Assembly: GCF_000817735.3 (NCBI RefSeq)
Contig: NZ_JTJC03000007.1
Span: forward strand, 172,010-236,009
DNA: 64,000 bases
Origin: Scytonema millei VB511283
GTDB taxonomy: Bacteria; Cyanobacteriota; Cyanobacteriia; Cyanobacteriales; Chroococcidiopsidaceae
Reading direction: 5' to 3'
The notes beneath the pieces are model-generated. The model was not told where the DNA came from. It did not search any database and worked only from the letters and a program-made list of their open reading frames with translations. The position numbers and the translations under genes are program-made. Numbering within the stretch: position 1 is the stretch's first letter; each line of letters starts with the position of its first letter. Below, in pieces: positions 56,268 to 64,000 of the stretch.

Positions 56268-56891
56268 ATGTTGAAACTCTACGGTGGCGTTCTCAGCCGT
56301 GCTTCAATCGTGCAATGGTATTTAGAAGAATTGCAGATTCCTTACGAATACGTACAGTTAGATATGCAGGCTCAAGACCACAAACAGCCTGAGTTTCTGG
56401 CTATCAATCCGATGGGAAGATTGCCAGCGATCGCAGACGGAAATTTTCAACTCTGGGAATCTGGAGCCATATTGCTGTATCTTACCGAAAAGTATGGCGA
56501 TCCTATAACTTTTGAACGGCGATCGCTCTTAAATCAATGGGTTTTATTCGGTAACTCTACGCTTTCCTCGGCAATTTTCGTCAAAGAAAATCTCCACGAA
56601 GCACCAGAATTATTAACAGCAATTAATCAAATTCTTCAGCAACAACCTTTTTTAACAGGCGATCGCTTTACTGTAGCAGATGTAGCAGTAGGTGCGCTCT
56701 TGGCATATATCCCTATCATGATGCGAATGGATGTCAGTGCTTATCCAGATGTGGTGAACGACATTAAGCAAGCAATGACCAAGGTAGATCTCAATTTATA
56801 TCCTGCTGTTTTGGACTACGTGCAACGGTTGACTGCACGCACAGGATTTCAAAAAAGTATCGGGAAAGGAACGAAGGGAATTCGGAATTAA
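56268..56891 (+). CDS. Glutathione S-transferase family protein inside ebo
   Basis: A 207-residue two-domain GST: a thioredoxin-like N-terminal domain (MLKLYGGVLSRASIVQWYLE, INPMGRLPAIADGNFQLWES, GAILLYLTEKYG) and a helical C-terminal domain with the N-capping box FTVADVAVGALLAYIP. The active-site residue in GVLSRAS looks like a serine (Ser10 type), as in theta or beta relatives. It lies between eboE and eboF on the same strand, spaced only by repeats, so it is probably co-transcribed. A GST here is not part of the standard ebo gene set that I know; it may handle a reactive or electrophilic intermediate. Confidence 0.9.
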   Translation: MLKLYGGVLSRASIVQWYLEELQIPYEYVQLDMQAQDHKQPEFLAINPMGRLPAIADGNFQLWESGAILLYLTEKYGDPITFERRSLLNQWVLFGNSTLSSAIFVKENLHEAPELLTAINQILQQQPFLTGDRFTVADVAVGALLAYIPIMMRMDVSAYPDVVNDIKQAMTKVDLNLYPAVLDYVQRLTARTGFQKSIGKGTKGIRN

Positions 56892-56955
56892 GTTCTCCTT
56901 GTCTTCTTTGTTCCTCTGTCCTCTTCTTCCCTACTCCCTACTCCCTACTCCCTGC
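56890..56955. repeat. Tandem repeats before eboF
   Basis: TTGTCTTC-like and CTCCCTA units fill the 69-base gap. Confidence 0.75.
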
Positions 56956-56960
56956 TTCTG

Positions 56961-58352
56961 ATGAAAAAGACTGTCGTACTCAACGTCGTCGGCTTATCAC
57001 CGAACCTTTTAGGACAGCATACCCCGTTTTTGTCTAACTGGGCGGCGCGAGGGCGAGTCGTCCCTGTTAAATCGATGTTACCTGCGGTGACTTGTTCGGT
57101 ACAAGCAACTTATTTAACGGGGAAATATCCTAACGAACATGGAATTGTCGGTAATGGTTGGTATTTTCGGGACGAGTGTGAAATTAAGTTTTGGCGACAG
57201 TCTAACAAATTAATTCAGGCTCCCAAAATTTGGGAGGTGGCGCGATCGCACGATCCTACATTTACCTGTGCGAATTTGTTCTGGTGGTACAATATGTACT
57301 CTACGGTTGATTATGCCGTTACGCCACGACCGATGTATCCTGCTGATGGTCGAAAAATTCCCGATATTTATACGCAGCCTGCTGACTTGCGATCGCAGCT
57401 TCAAACTGAATTAGGTCAATTTCCCTTATTTAATTTTTGGGGTCCTAATACCTCGATAGCTTCTACCCAATGGATTGCTAATTCAGCTAAATGGGTGGAA
57501 GATCGCTACAGCCCTACACTATCGCTGGTTTATTTGCCTCATTTAGATTATTGCTTGCAAAAGTACGGCGCTGATGCAAGTTTGGTAGCAAAAGATTTAC
57601 AAGAAATTGATGCCGTTTGTCGCGATTTAATTCAATTCTACGAAGCGCGCGGCACTCAAGTTATAGTTGTGTCCGAGTACGGGATTACATCCGTGTCTCA
57701 ACCCGTCCACTTAAATCGAGTTCTGCGGGAAAATGGTTTATTAACAGTACGAGAAGAATTAGGGCGGGAATTACTGGATGCTGGTGCAAGTATAGCCTTT
57801 GCCGTTGCCGACCATCAAATTGCCCATGTTTATGTTAACGATCCAGCCTACATCCCCAAGGTACGCGACATACTAGAAGCAACGGCGGGTGTCGAGCGAG
57901 TTTTAGATGAGGCAGATAAACCAGCTTACCATCTCGATCATCCGCGATCGGGAGAACTCATTGCGATCGCTAACTCGAAGGCTTGGTTTACCTATTACTA
58001 CTGGCTGGACGATAGCCGCGCTCCCGATTTTGCTAGAACGGTAGATATTCACCGCAAACCCGGTTACGATCCCGACGAATTGTTTCTCGATCCTCAGCTC
58101 AAGTTTCCCCGAGCGAAATTAGGCTTAACTCTACTCAAAAAGCAATTAGGTTTCCGCTACCTCATGGATGTTATTCCTTTAGATGGATTGCTTGTACGAG
58201 GAAGTCATGGTAGCTATACAGGGTTGAGTGAAAGTCCGCTTTTGATTACACAACAACCTGACTTGCTAAAAGATCGCGAAGTACTCGAACCAACAGAAGT
58301 CTTTTGGTCAATACTTCAGCATCTGGAAGAAGTCGTAAGTCGTAAGTCGTAA
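56961..58352 (+). CDS. eboF: EboF, phosphodiesterase/pyrophosphatase-like protein
   Basis: A 463-residue member of the alkaline phosphatase superfamily (type I phosphodiesterase/nucleotide pyrophosphatase). The N-terminus MKKTVVLNVVGLSPNLLGQH is the first strand; the nucleophile region is PAVTCSVQATYLTGKYPNEH (Thr in a VTC/TC context), and later metal positions are suggested by YLPHLDYCLQKYG, VVSEYGIT and RGSHGSY. It lacks a signal peptide. It ends the ebo set. The last residues (SRKS) come from a GTCGTAA repeat. Confidence 0.93.
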   Translation: MKKTVVLNVVGLSPNLLGQHTPFLSNWAARGRVVPVKSMLPAVTCSVQATYLTGKYPNEHGIVGNGWYFRDECEIKFWRQSNKLIQAPKIWEVARSHDPTFTCANLFWWYNMYSTVDYAVTPRPMYPADGRKIPDIYTQPADLRSQLQTELGQFPLFNFWGPNTSIASTQWIANSAKWVEDRYSPTLSLVYLPHLDYCLQKYGADASLVAKDLQEIDAVCRDLIQFYEARGTQVIVVSEYGITSVSQPVHLNRVLRENGLLTVREELGRELLDAGASIAFAVADHQIAHVYVNDPAYIPKVRDILEATAGVERVLDEADKPAYHLDHPRSGELIAIANSKAWFTYYYWLDDSRAPDFARTVDIHRKPGYDPDELFLDPQLKFPRAKLGLTLLKKQLGFRYLMDVIPLDGLLVRGSHGSYTGLSESPLLITQQPDLLKDREVLEPTEVFWSILQHLEEVVSRKS

Positions 58353-58432
58353 GTCGTAAGTTAGAATGAACTGACAACTGTTCCCCATTCACCGTTCCCT
58401 GATAACTGATAACTGATAACTGATAACTGAAA
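58335..58432. repeat. Tandem repeats after eboF
   Basis: GTCGTAA units overlap the eboF stop and are followed by CTGATAA units before the NACHT gene. Confidence 0.8.
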
Positions 58433-58445
58433 AAAGGTTTTTGTA

Positions 58446-60728
58446 ATGGGAAAAAGGGCTGGGCGATCGCTCAAAGCATCTACTATCGGTATTAGTCGCG
58501 CTAACCAATCACTCCTCAATTTTGAGTCTAAACTTTCTCTTGCTGATGAATTGGAAATCTCTCGCGCTACGGTACAAAAATTTTTCGTTGGTAAACCGAT
58601 TGGACGGGAAAACTTTCACAAAATTTGTCAAAAGTTACAATTGCCTTGGCAAGCGATCGCGGAAATACCAGATGATGAATTTAGCTTAGAGGAGTTGATT
58701 GTTACCTCAAAAGATGATGTTGAGACGCTTGTAAAAGATGTTAGGCAAAAAACACGCACCTATATTGAATCGAAGTGCGGTATCGTGCGCATCCTGAATA
58801 TGTCTCAACCTACTAAATTAAATGATATTTTTACTAAGGTAAATGTCTTAGAGAAAATTAGTAGAAACCAACGCTTAAGCATCAACGATTTAGTGAGTGT
58901 TCGTCTCGATTTTCATTTGAAACGTTCGCATTTCTACCCCGATATTTTCCAGCCAATCCCAGGCATGAAAGCGATTGGGAAATATCCCAAATTGATGATT
59001 TTTGGCAACCCTGGCTCTGGCAAAACCACCTTTTTAAAATATATCGCAACTCAGTGTATTCAAGGACGATTGTTTGAGGATCTGATCCCAATTTTTATTA
59101 GCTTAAAAGTTTTTACCGAATTAGAACATCACCCAACGCTGTTAGAGTGGATTTCAACGGTTTTTGATAATTATGGAGTCGAACCAAATACTGCTAAAGA
59201 TTTGCTGGTACAAGGTAGAATGCTAGTTTTATTAGATGGACTTGACGAAGTTAGAGATATAGATAGCGAAAGAGTTTTAATTGCAATTAATAGCTTTTAT
59301 CATCAGTTCGACCGTAACCGCTTTATAATTACTTGCCGGACAGCAGCTCAAGAGTTTACTATTGAAGAATTTGTAGAAGTAGAGTTGGCAGACTTTGACG
59401 ATAATAATATTGCTGAATTTGTTAGCAAATGGTTTGCTCAAAAATCAGATACAATACCCAAGTTTTTACAGACACTAAAGTGTAATGCATCGATTCGAGA
59501 GTTGGCAAATAATCCCTTACTACTCACTTTATTATGCTCAATATTTGAAGAAGCCAATCTTCCTGCTAGTCGATTAGAAATTTATCGAGAAGGGGTGGAT
59601 CTCCTTTTAAGAAAGTGGGATGCTAAACGCAACATTGAACGGAAACAAATTTATCAAAATCTATCAGCACAACATAAAGAAGAATTACTCAGTCACATCG
59701 CATTTACCTCTTTTGTAAAAGGTGAATACTTTTTAAAACAGCAAGAACTAGAGCAGTATATCATTAGCTATGTAGAGTCCGTCTTGCAGGGAGAAAAAAT
59801 AGACTTGTGTGATAGTACAGCAATACTCCAATCGATTGAAGCCCAACATGGATTATTGGTGGAACGAGCGCGAGGAATTTATTCATTTTCTCATTTAACT
59901 TTTCAAGAGTACTTTACAGCTAGAAAAATTACTCAGTCTCCGCCTCAAACGTTAAATTTAACGTTAGAACGACTGAGCGATCGCCTAGTTACAGATAAAA
60001 GATGGCGAGAGGTTGCTTTATTAACCGTAGGAATGCTGAAAAATGCTGACTACTTCCTATTGATGATGAAGCAAAAAACTGACAAGTTAGTATTAGACCC
60101 AAGCTTACAAAGATTTTTCCAGTGGGTGAATTGCAAAGCTGCTGCTGCATCTGTTAATAATAAATCTGCTACAGTTAAAGCTTTTTATTACGATTTAGCG
60201 CTCTCTCATATCTTATCTCTTTTTGGTAGTACTTTTGAGATTTCTAGAACTTTAGAAGTTAATTTTAATCGCACTCTTGAACCTAGTCTTGCGCTCGATC
60301 TTGCGCTCGATCGCACTCTGCTTTTGCCTGAATCTATACATCGCGTTTCCGATCCAGAACGCATGATTGAAAGAGTATTAAATCGGGCAATATTTCGCGC
60401 TCGTAATAGCGAACCAGAGCTAGCAGGAGAGTTGCAAAAAATGAAACAGCAGTTATCTAATTTAGAGCGAAACAAACAACAGTTTCAGCAGTGGTGGCAA
60501 GTTAATGGTAAAGCTTGGACGGAGCAATTAAAACAACGAGTTCGATTAAAGCGCAATATTGGGCATAATTGGCAATTCAGCCAGCAACAGAAACAAATAT
60601 TGAAACAATATTACGATGCTAATTTATTATTGGCAAAATGTTTAACTACTAGTTTATTTGTTAGTCGTGAAGTTCGAGAAAAAATCGAGCATACGCTGTT
60701 ATTACCATTGACTGAAACTAGTGAGTAG
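58446..60728 (+). CDS. NACHT-domain NTPase, NLR-like
   Basis: A 760-residue STAND protein. An N-terminal HTH-like segment (about 20-75: SLADELEISRATVQKFFVGK) is followed by a NACHT NTPase: Walker A at residues 187-195 (GNPGSGKTT), Walker B MLVLLDGLDEV (about 259-269), sensor IITCRTAAQEF, and the NPLLLTLLC and FSHLTFQEYFTARKI motifs of the winged-helix part. The C-terminal 230 residues contain an ALDLALDRTL-type segment and a coiled coil, but no leucine-rich repeats. Related bacterial NACHT proteins (bNACHT) include antiphage proteins, but cyanobacteria have many uncharacterised ones. It follows eboF by 93 bases, repeat-filled; a link with the locus is not implied. Confidence 0.88.
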   Translation: MGKRAGRSLKASTIGISRANQSLLNFESKLSLADELEISRATVQKFFVGKPIGRENFHKICQKLQLPWQAIAEIPDDEFSLEELIVTSKDDVETLVKDVRQKTRTYIESKCGIVRILNMSQPTKLNDIFTKVNVLEKISRNQRLSINDLVSVRLDFHLKRSHFYPDIFQPIPGMKAIGKYPKLMIFGNPGSGKTTFLKYIATQCIQGRLFEDLIPIFISLKVFTELEHHPTLLEWISTVFDNYGVEPNTAKDLLVQGRMLVLLDGLDEVRDIDSERVLIAINSFYHQFDRNRFIITCRTAAQEFTIEEFVEVELADFDDNNIAEFVSKWFAQKSDTIPKFLQTLKCNASIRELANNPLLLTLLCSIFEEANLPASRLEIYREGVDLLLRKWDAKRNIERKQIYQNLSAQHKEELLSHIAFTSFVKGEYFLKQQELEQYIISYVESVLQGEKIDLCDSTAILQSIEAQHGLLVERARGIYSFSHLTFQEYFTARKITQSPPQTLNLTLERLSDRLVTDKRWREVALLTVGMLKNADYFLLMMKQKTDKLVLDPSLQRFFQWVNCKAAAASVNNKSATVKAFYYDLALSHILSLFGSTFEISRTLEVNFNRTLEPSLALDLALDRTLLLPESIHRVSDPERMIERVLNRAIFRARNSEPELAGELQKMKQQLSNLERNKQQFQQWWQVNGKAWTEQLKQRVRLKRNIGHNWQFSQQQKQILKQYYDANLLLAKCLTTSLFVSREVREKIEHTLLLPLTETSE

Positions 60729-61192
60729 GACATTAAGTATAGGTACTTTTACACCTTCGCACCAAATTAAGTTTTGTATAATCGATTACTAAACATAAAA
60801 TTGAGCGTTCGCGATCGCTATACGATTTGGAGTGTAGAACTACCATCTCATCAATTACATTGGTAAATAGTAAACAACAAATAGATTTGATTCTATCGTG
60901 ATTTAATATACTTAAAAATATTGCGAATCTCACCCTTTCGATAGAAGTTAGCTTATAGGAAAACTATATAGCCTACTGAATATGCGCGATCGCAAATAGC
61001 AAATAGAATTATGATAGAAGGGCGCGAGAGGTAGCTACTACGGCGAGACTGGTTAACAAAATTGCTTTTCTAGTGCTGCTGAATCAATAAAATTAGCAAT
61101 TATTACGAGCAGCGAAAATATTTCAAATATTTGAGATATTTCCTATCGGAATTCTACAGAAAATGAGAAATTAAAAGGAGCTATCGATCGTA
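60729..61192. promoter_or_regulatory. Region upstream of glf
   Basis: No gene is supported; a 66-codon minus-strand frame is not convincing. A near-perfect 26-base palindrome AAATATTTCAAATATTTGAG... at 61116-61141 (one mismatch) lies 50 bases before the glf ATG and is a candidate operator. An AAGGAG box precedes the start by about 14 bases. Confidence 0.5.
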
Positions 61193-62329
61193 ATGTTTGA
61201 TTACCTAATTGTGGGAGCAGGTTTCGCAGGTAGCGTCTTAGCAGAACGACTGGCAAGTCAGTTAGGCAAAAAAATTCTGATAATCGATACGCGATCGCAT
61301 ATAGGTGGCAATGCTTACGATTGCTTCAATGATGATGGTATTCTGATTCACAAGTACGGTCCTCACATTTTCCACACAAACTCTCGGGACGTTTTCGAGT
61401 ATCTCTCGCAATTTACCCAGTGGCGGTCTTACGAACATCGCGTACTTGCTAGCGTAGACGGTCAATTAGTCCCAATTCCAATTAACCTCGATACGGTCAA
61501 TCGGTTGTATGGATTGAGTCTCACCTCTTTTCAACTCGAAGATTTCTTTGCCTCGGTAGCAGAACCCAAAGAATACATTCGCACTTCTGAAGATGTCGTA
61601 GTTAATAAGGTCGGTCGCGAACTCTACGAAAAGTTCTTCCGCAACTACACGCGCAAACAGTGGGATATGGACCCATCCGAACTGGATAAGTCGGTGACTT
61701 CCCGGGTGGCAACGCGCACAAACCGGGATAATCGGTATTTTACAGATACTTATCAAGCCATGCCACTACACGGCTTTACCCGCATGTTCGAGAAGATGCT
61801 ATCTCATCCCAACATTAAGGTGATGCTGAACGCTGACTACAGAGAAATTCTGGATGTCATACCGTTTGGCAAGATGATCTATACAGGTCCCATTGACTTG
61901 TTCTTCAATTACCGCTATGGCAAGTTACCATACCGTTCTTTGGAGTTCAAGCACGAAACGATCAATACGCCCGTGCATCAGCCAGTTGCCGTAGTCAACT
62001 ACCCTAACGAACACCTGTATACTCGCGTTACAGAGTTCAAGTACCTCACTGGACAAGAACATCCAAAAACAGGCATCGTTTACGAGTTTCCTCGCGCCCA
62101 GGGCGATCCTTACTACCCCGTACCGCGCTCCGAAAATGCCGAACTTTACAAAAAATACAAGGCGTTAGCCGATGCGACACCAGAAGTACATTTTGTAGGG
62201 CGGCTAGCAACTTATAAGTACTACAACATGGATCAGGTGGTGGCTCAAGCGCTGATGGTCTATAAGAAAATCGTGGAAGCTGGCGACGATACGTCAGAAA
62301 AAGCGAATCGAGAATTAGCGCGGGTTTAG
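61193..62329 (+). CDS. glf: UDP-galactopyranose mutase
   Basis: Isomerises UDP-galactopyranose to UDP-galactofuranose with reduced FAD, supplying Galf for surface glycans. The 378-residue flavoprotein begins MFDYLIVGAGFAGSVLAERL with GxGxxG at residues 8-13. SHIGGNAYDCFNDDGILIHK, YGPHIFHTNSRDVFEYL and the RNYTRKQW block (about residues 147-154) match Glf. FVGRLATYKYYNMDQVVAQA near the C-terminus is the FAD-binding signature. Length is normal (about 370-390). It is followed by a GlfT2-like transferase. Confidence 0.96.
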   Translation: MFDYLIVGAGFAGSVLAERLASQLGKKILIIDTRSHIGGNAYDCFNDDGILIHKYGPHIFHTNSRDVFEYLSQFTQWRSYEHRVLASVDGQLVPIPINLDTVNRLYGLSLTSFQLEDFFASVAEPKEYIRTSEDVVVNKVGRELYEKFFRNYTRKQWDMDPSELDKSVTSRVATRTNRDNRYFTDTYQAMPLHGFTRMFEKMLSHPNIKVMLNADYREILDVIPFGKMIYTGPIDLFFNYRYGKLPYRSLEFKHETINTPVHQPVAVVNYPNEHLYTRVTEFKYLTGQEHPKTGIVYEFPRAQGDPYYPVPRSENAELYKKYKALADATPEVHFVGRLATYKYYNMDQVVAQALMVYKKIVEAGDDTSEKANRELARV

Positions 62330-62425
62330 AACGGCGTGTGGGGAGAATTCAGCATCCAAAAACTTAATGCTCCCCTAGCTCCACAAGAGTTGAAGTACGT
62401 GAATCAAATCAGAGTAGGAGATTCC

Positions 62426-64000
62426 ATGCATATAGTAGGTAGAACAAAACTACCATTAGCAGCGGAAGTTGCAAAATTATATCTGCAATGTAATGACAAA
62501 GCAGCGATCGACTATAGTGCAGAGACTCCAGAAGTGGTGTTTGCTCTACAAGGATTTATTTCTACTAATTCATACTTCAATTCTTTATACGAAACATTTT
62601 ATGCCAAGTACACGAGTTTAGATCGACTTTTTTACTCGCTCAACCTAGAAGGAGATTTTCAAGTTTCAGTTTACAGAGAATTGTCTAGTTGTGTTTCCCA
62701 AACAAATTGTCGTCAATTACTCAGTCGAGAAAAATTTTTCAACTGTCAGTTAACTCGGGCAATCTCGATCGCCCTACCTGGGCTACAACAAAGACAAGTC
62801 GATCGAGGTAGAATCTATTTTGAATTAGAATGCTTGAGTCAGATCGGGAAATTCCGAGAAAGTTTTCTCGCGACTCCACAGTTACCAGAACACGGAGTGT
62901 CTTTAGCAGTTGTTGCTTGTACTTTTCAAAAAGAAGCTTTTATTAAAAGAACCATCAAAACTATTTTACAGGATAAATTATTACAGAGCAAATCGATAGA
63001 AATTTTCATTGTAGACAATGCTGGAACTTTAAGCCACTCGGAATTTAGCGATCGCAGAGCGAAATTAATTAGCCATAGAAACGTTGGTGGAAGTGGTGGA
63101 TTTACAAGAGGGATCGTTGAAGCCTTGAGTAGCAATCGCAGTTCCCATATTTTGTTATTAGATGATGATATTGAGCTAGAAAGCGAAGCAATTTATCGAG
63201 TGATTACCTTAAACGAATATGCCAGAAGCGATCTGGTTATAGCTGGTAGTATGCTCGATTTATCTCAAAAGCATGAATTGTATGAAGCAGGTGCTTTGTA
63301 TAATAAAGCAACACCTGATAGAGAGTTTCAAGCATTTAATATAGTTAGGTTACACCATCATCTCGACTTACAAAACGTTAGCAATCTCAATTTGCTCGTC
63401 GAAGCAGAGCCGATAGATTCGGCAGGCTTTTACTTTTTAAGCGTGCCGAGAAAAACTTTTGAATCAATCGGTTTACTCCTACCTCTATTTCTGAAAGTAG
63501 ATGACACTGAATTCTGTTTGAGAATTCGCGAGAAGTTTGGCAACGATACGCTCATAACTTTTCCTGGGATTGCAGTATGGCACGAACCTTTTTTCGCGAA
63601 ATCTTCGATTTGGAACTATTACTATTATCGGAACGACTTGATCGTTCAAGCCATACATGGAACTTTAAGGTATGCAGACGCAATCGCATATTTTACTAAA
63701 GCTATTGTTTCCAGTTTATTAGTTTTTGACTATAAAAATGCTCAAATGCTTATTCATGCTTTTGAAGATTATTTGCAAGGAGCAAAAATTCTTCAGCACG
63801 CCGATCCCGAACAGTGGCACAGTCAAATTGTAAAACTCGATTCTCTTTGTCAAACTCAACATATCCAATATCATAACTTACCATCTCATCGCTCCTACGA
63901 ACAAAGATCGACGGCTAATTTCGTGGAGAAGCTTGTCAGTTTATTCACTCTTAACGGTCATTTTCTCCCCAACGTTTTTACACAAGACAAAGATGTATTA
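62426..64000 (+). CDS. GlfT2-like galactofuranosyltransferase, 3' end cut
   Basis: A GT2-type inverting glycosyltransferase that transfers galactofuranose from UDP-Galf. At least 525 residues are encoded and the frame is open to the last base. The GT-A core shows SLAVVACTFQKEAFIKRTIK, FIVDNAG (about 195-200), ISHRNVGGSGGFTRG and the metal motif LLLDDDIEL with D246-D248. KVDDTEFCLRIR and VWHEPFF follow, the acidic acceptor-site and His motif of GlfT2. An N-terminal beta-sandwich (about 1-150) precedes it, as in mycobacterial GlfT2. The ATG at 62426 is preceded by GTAGGAG, a good ribosome binding site. Confidence 0.9.
   Translation, partial: MHIVGRTKLPLAAEVAKLYLQCNDKAAIDYSAETPEVVFALQGFISTNSYFNSLYETFYAKYTSLDRLFYSLNLEGDFQVSVYRELSSCVSQTNCRQLLSREKFFNCQLTRAISIALPGLQQRQVDRGRIYFELECLSQIGKFRESFLATPQLPEHGVSLAVVACTFQKEAFIKRTIKTILQDKLLQSKSIEIFIVDNAGTLSHSEFSDRRAKLISHRNVGGSGGFTRGIVEALSSNRSSHILLLDDDIELESEAIYRVITLNEYARSDLVIAGSMLDLSQKHELYEAGALYNKATPDREFQAFNIVRLHHHLDLQNVSNLNLLVEAEPIDSAGFYFLSVPRKTFESIGLLLPLFLKVDDTEFCLRIREKFGNDTLITFPGIAVWHEPFFAKSSIWNYYYYRNDLIVQAIHGTLRYADAIAYFTKAIVSSLLVFDYKNAQMLIHAFEDYLQGAKILQHADPEQWHSQIVKLDSLCQTQHIQYHNLPSHRSYEQRSTANFVEKLVSLFTLNGHFLPNVFTQDKDVL

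Noticed and set aside
60733..60933. A 66-codon minus-strand frame after the NACHT gene
   Set aside because: A+T-rich, without ribosome binding site or protein-like pattern.

Overview
The window comes from a cyanobacterium. The octamer GCGATCGC (HIP1) is scattered at very high density through genes and spacers. Short heptameric tandem repeats (units such as GTTATCA, GGGAGCA, TTTTGAC, CTAGTGG) fill many gene junctions. The gene content (scytonemin sunscreen genes, PEP-CTERM proteins, a pheophorbide-a-oxygenase-like Rieske protein, an lptA/lptB/lptF set and much sheath polysaccharide machinery) suggests a sheath-forming, probably terrestrial or desiccation-tolerant lineage such as Chroococcidiopsis/Gloeocapsopsis relatives or heterocystous genera. 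The genus is inferred, not proven.

Left part (1-12.3 kb): envelope sugar genes. Two GT4-type glycosyltransferases, the GDP-L-fucose pathway (gmd, fcl), two polyprenyl-phosphate hexose-1-phosphate transferases, a further GT4 enzyme and a DUF2079 membrane protein surround a CP41-like epimerase and pgsA. Middle left (12.3-34.6 kb): mixed housekeeping and accessory genes. These include an unrecognised 381-residue protein next to an EamA transporter, tldD, an HD protein, an AraC regulator, a C-terminal processing protease, recJ carrying repeat-derived in-frame inserts, a lone receiver protein, two VOC proteins, a pterin dehydratase, a LacI regulator with paired operators, a Crp-type regulator, a di-haem peroxidase-like protein and a Rieske oxygenase. 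Then come lptA, lptB and lptF (35.0-37.8 kb) and a DUF4278 protein.

The centrepiece is 38.8-58.4 kb, a contiguous scytonemin locus. It runs tyrosinase, receiver-AraC regulator, scyA, scyB, scyC, scyD, scyE, then directly into the ebo genes eboA, eboB, eboC, with tyrA and a dsbA-like gene inserted, then eboD (an aroB homologue), eboE, a glutathione S-transferase-like gene, and eboF. ScyB is expected to deaminate tryptophan; ScyA couples the product with a tyrosine-derived keto acid; ScyC cyclises the adduct. The PEP-CTERM proteins ScyD/ScyE, the tyrosinase and the DsbA-like protein are candidates for the later oxidative dimerisation. The ebo proteins are thought to deliver the precursor to the periplasm. 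No scyF and no trp or aroG paralogues are in the window. The regulator ahead of scyA lacks the usual phosphoacceptor aspartate, and the GST-like gene between eboE and eboF is a possible new component.

Right end (58.4-64 kb): a NACHT NTPase with an N-terminal HTH-like segment (NLR-like), UDP-galactopyranose mutase, and a GlfT2-like galactofuranosyltransferase that runs off the window. I saw no rRNA, tRNA, CRISPR array or transposase.
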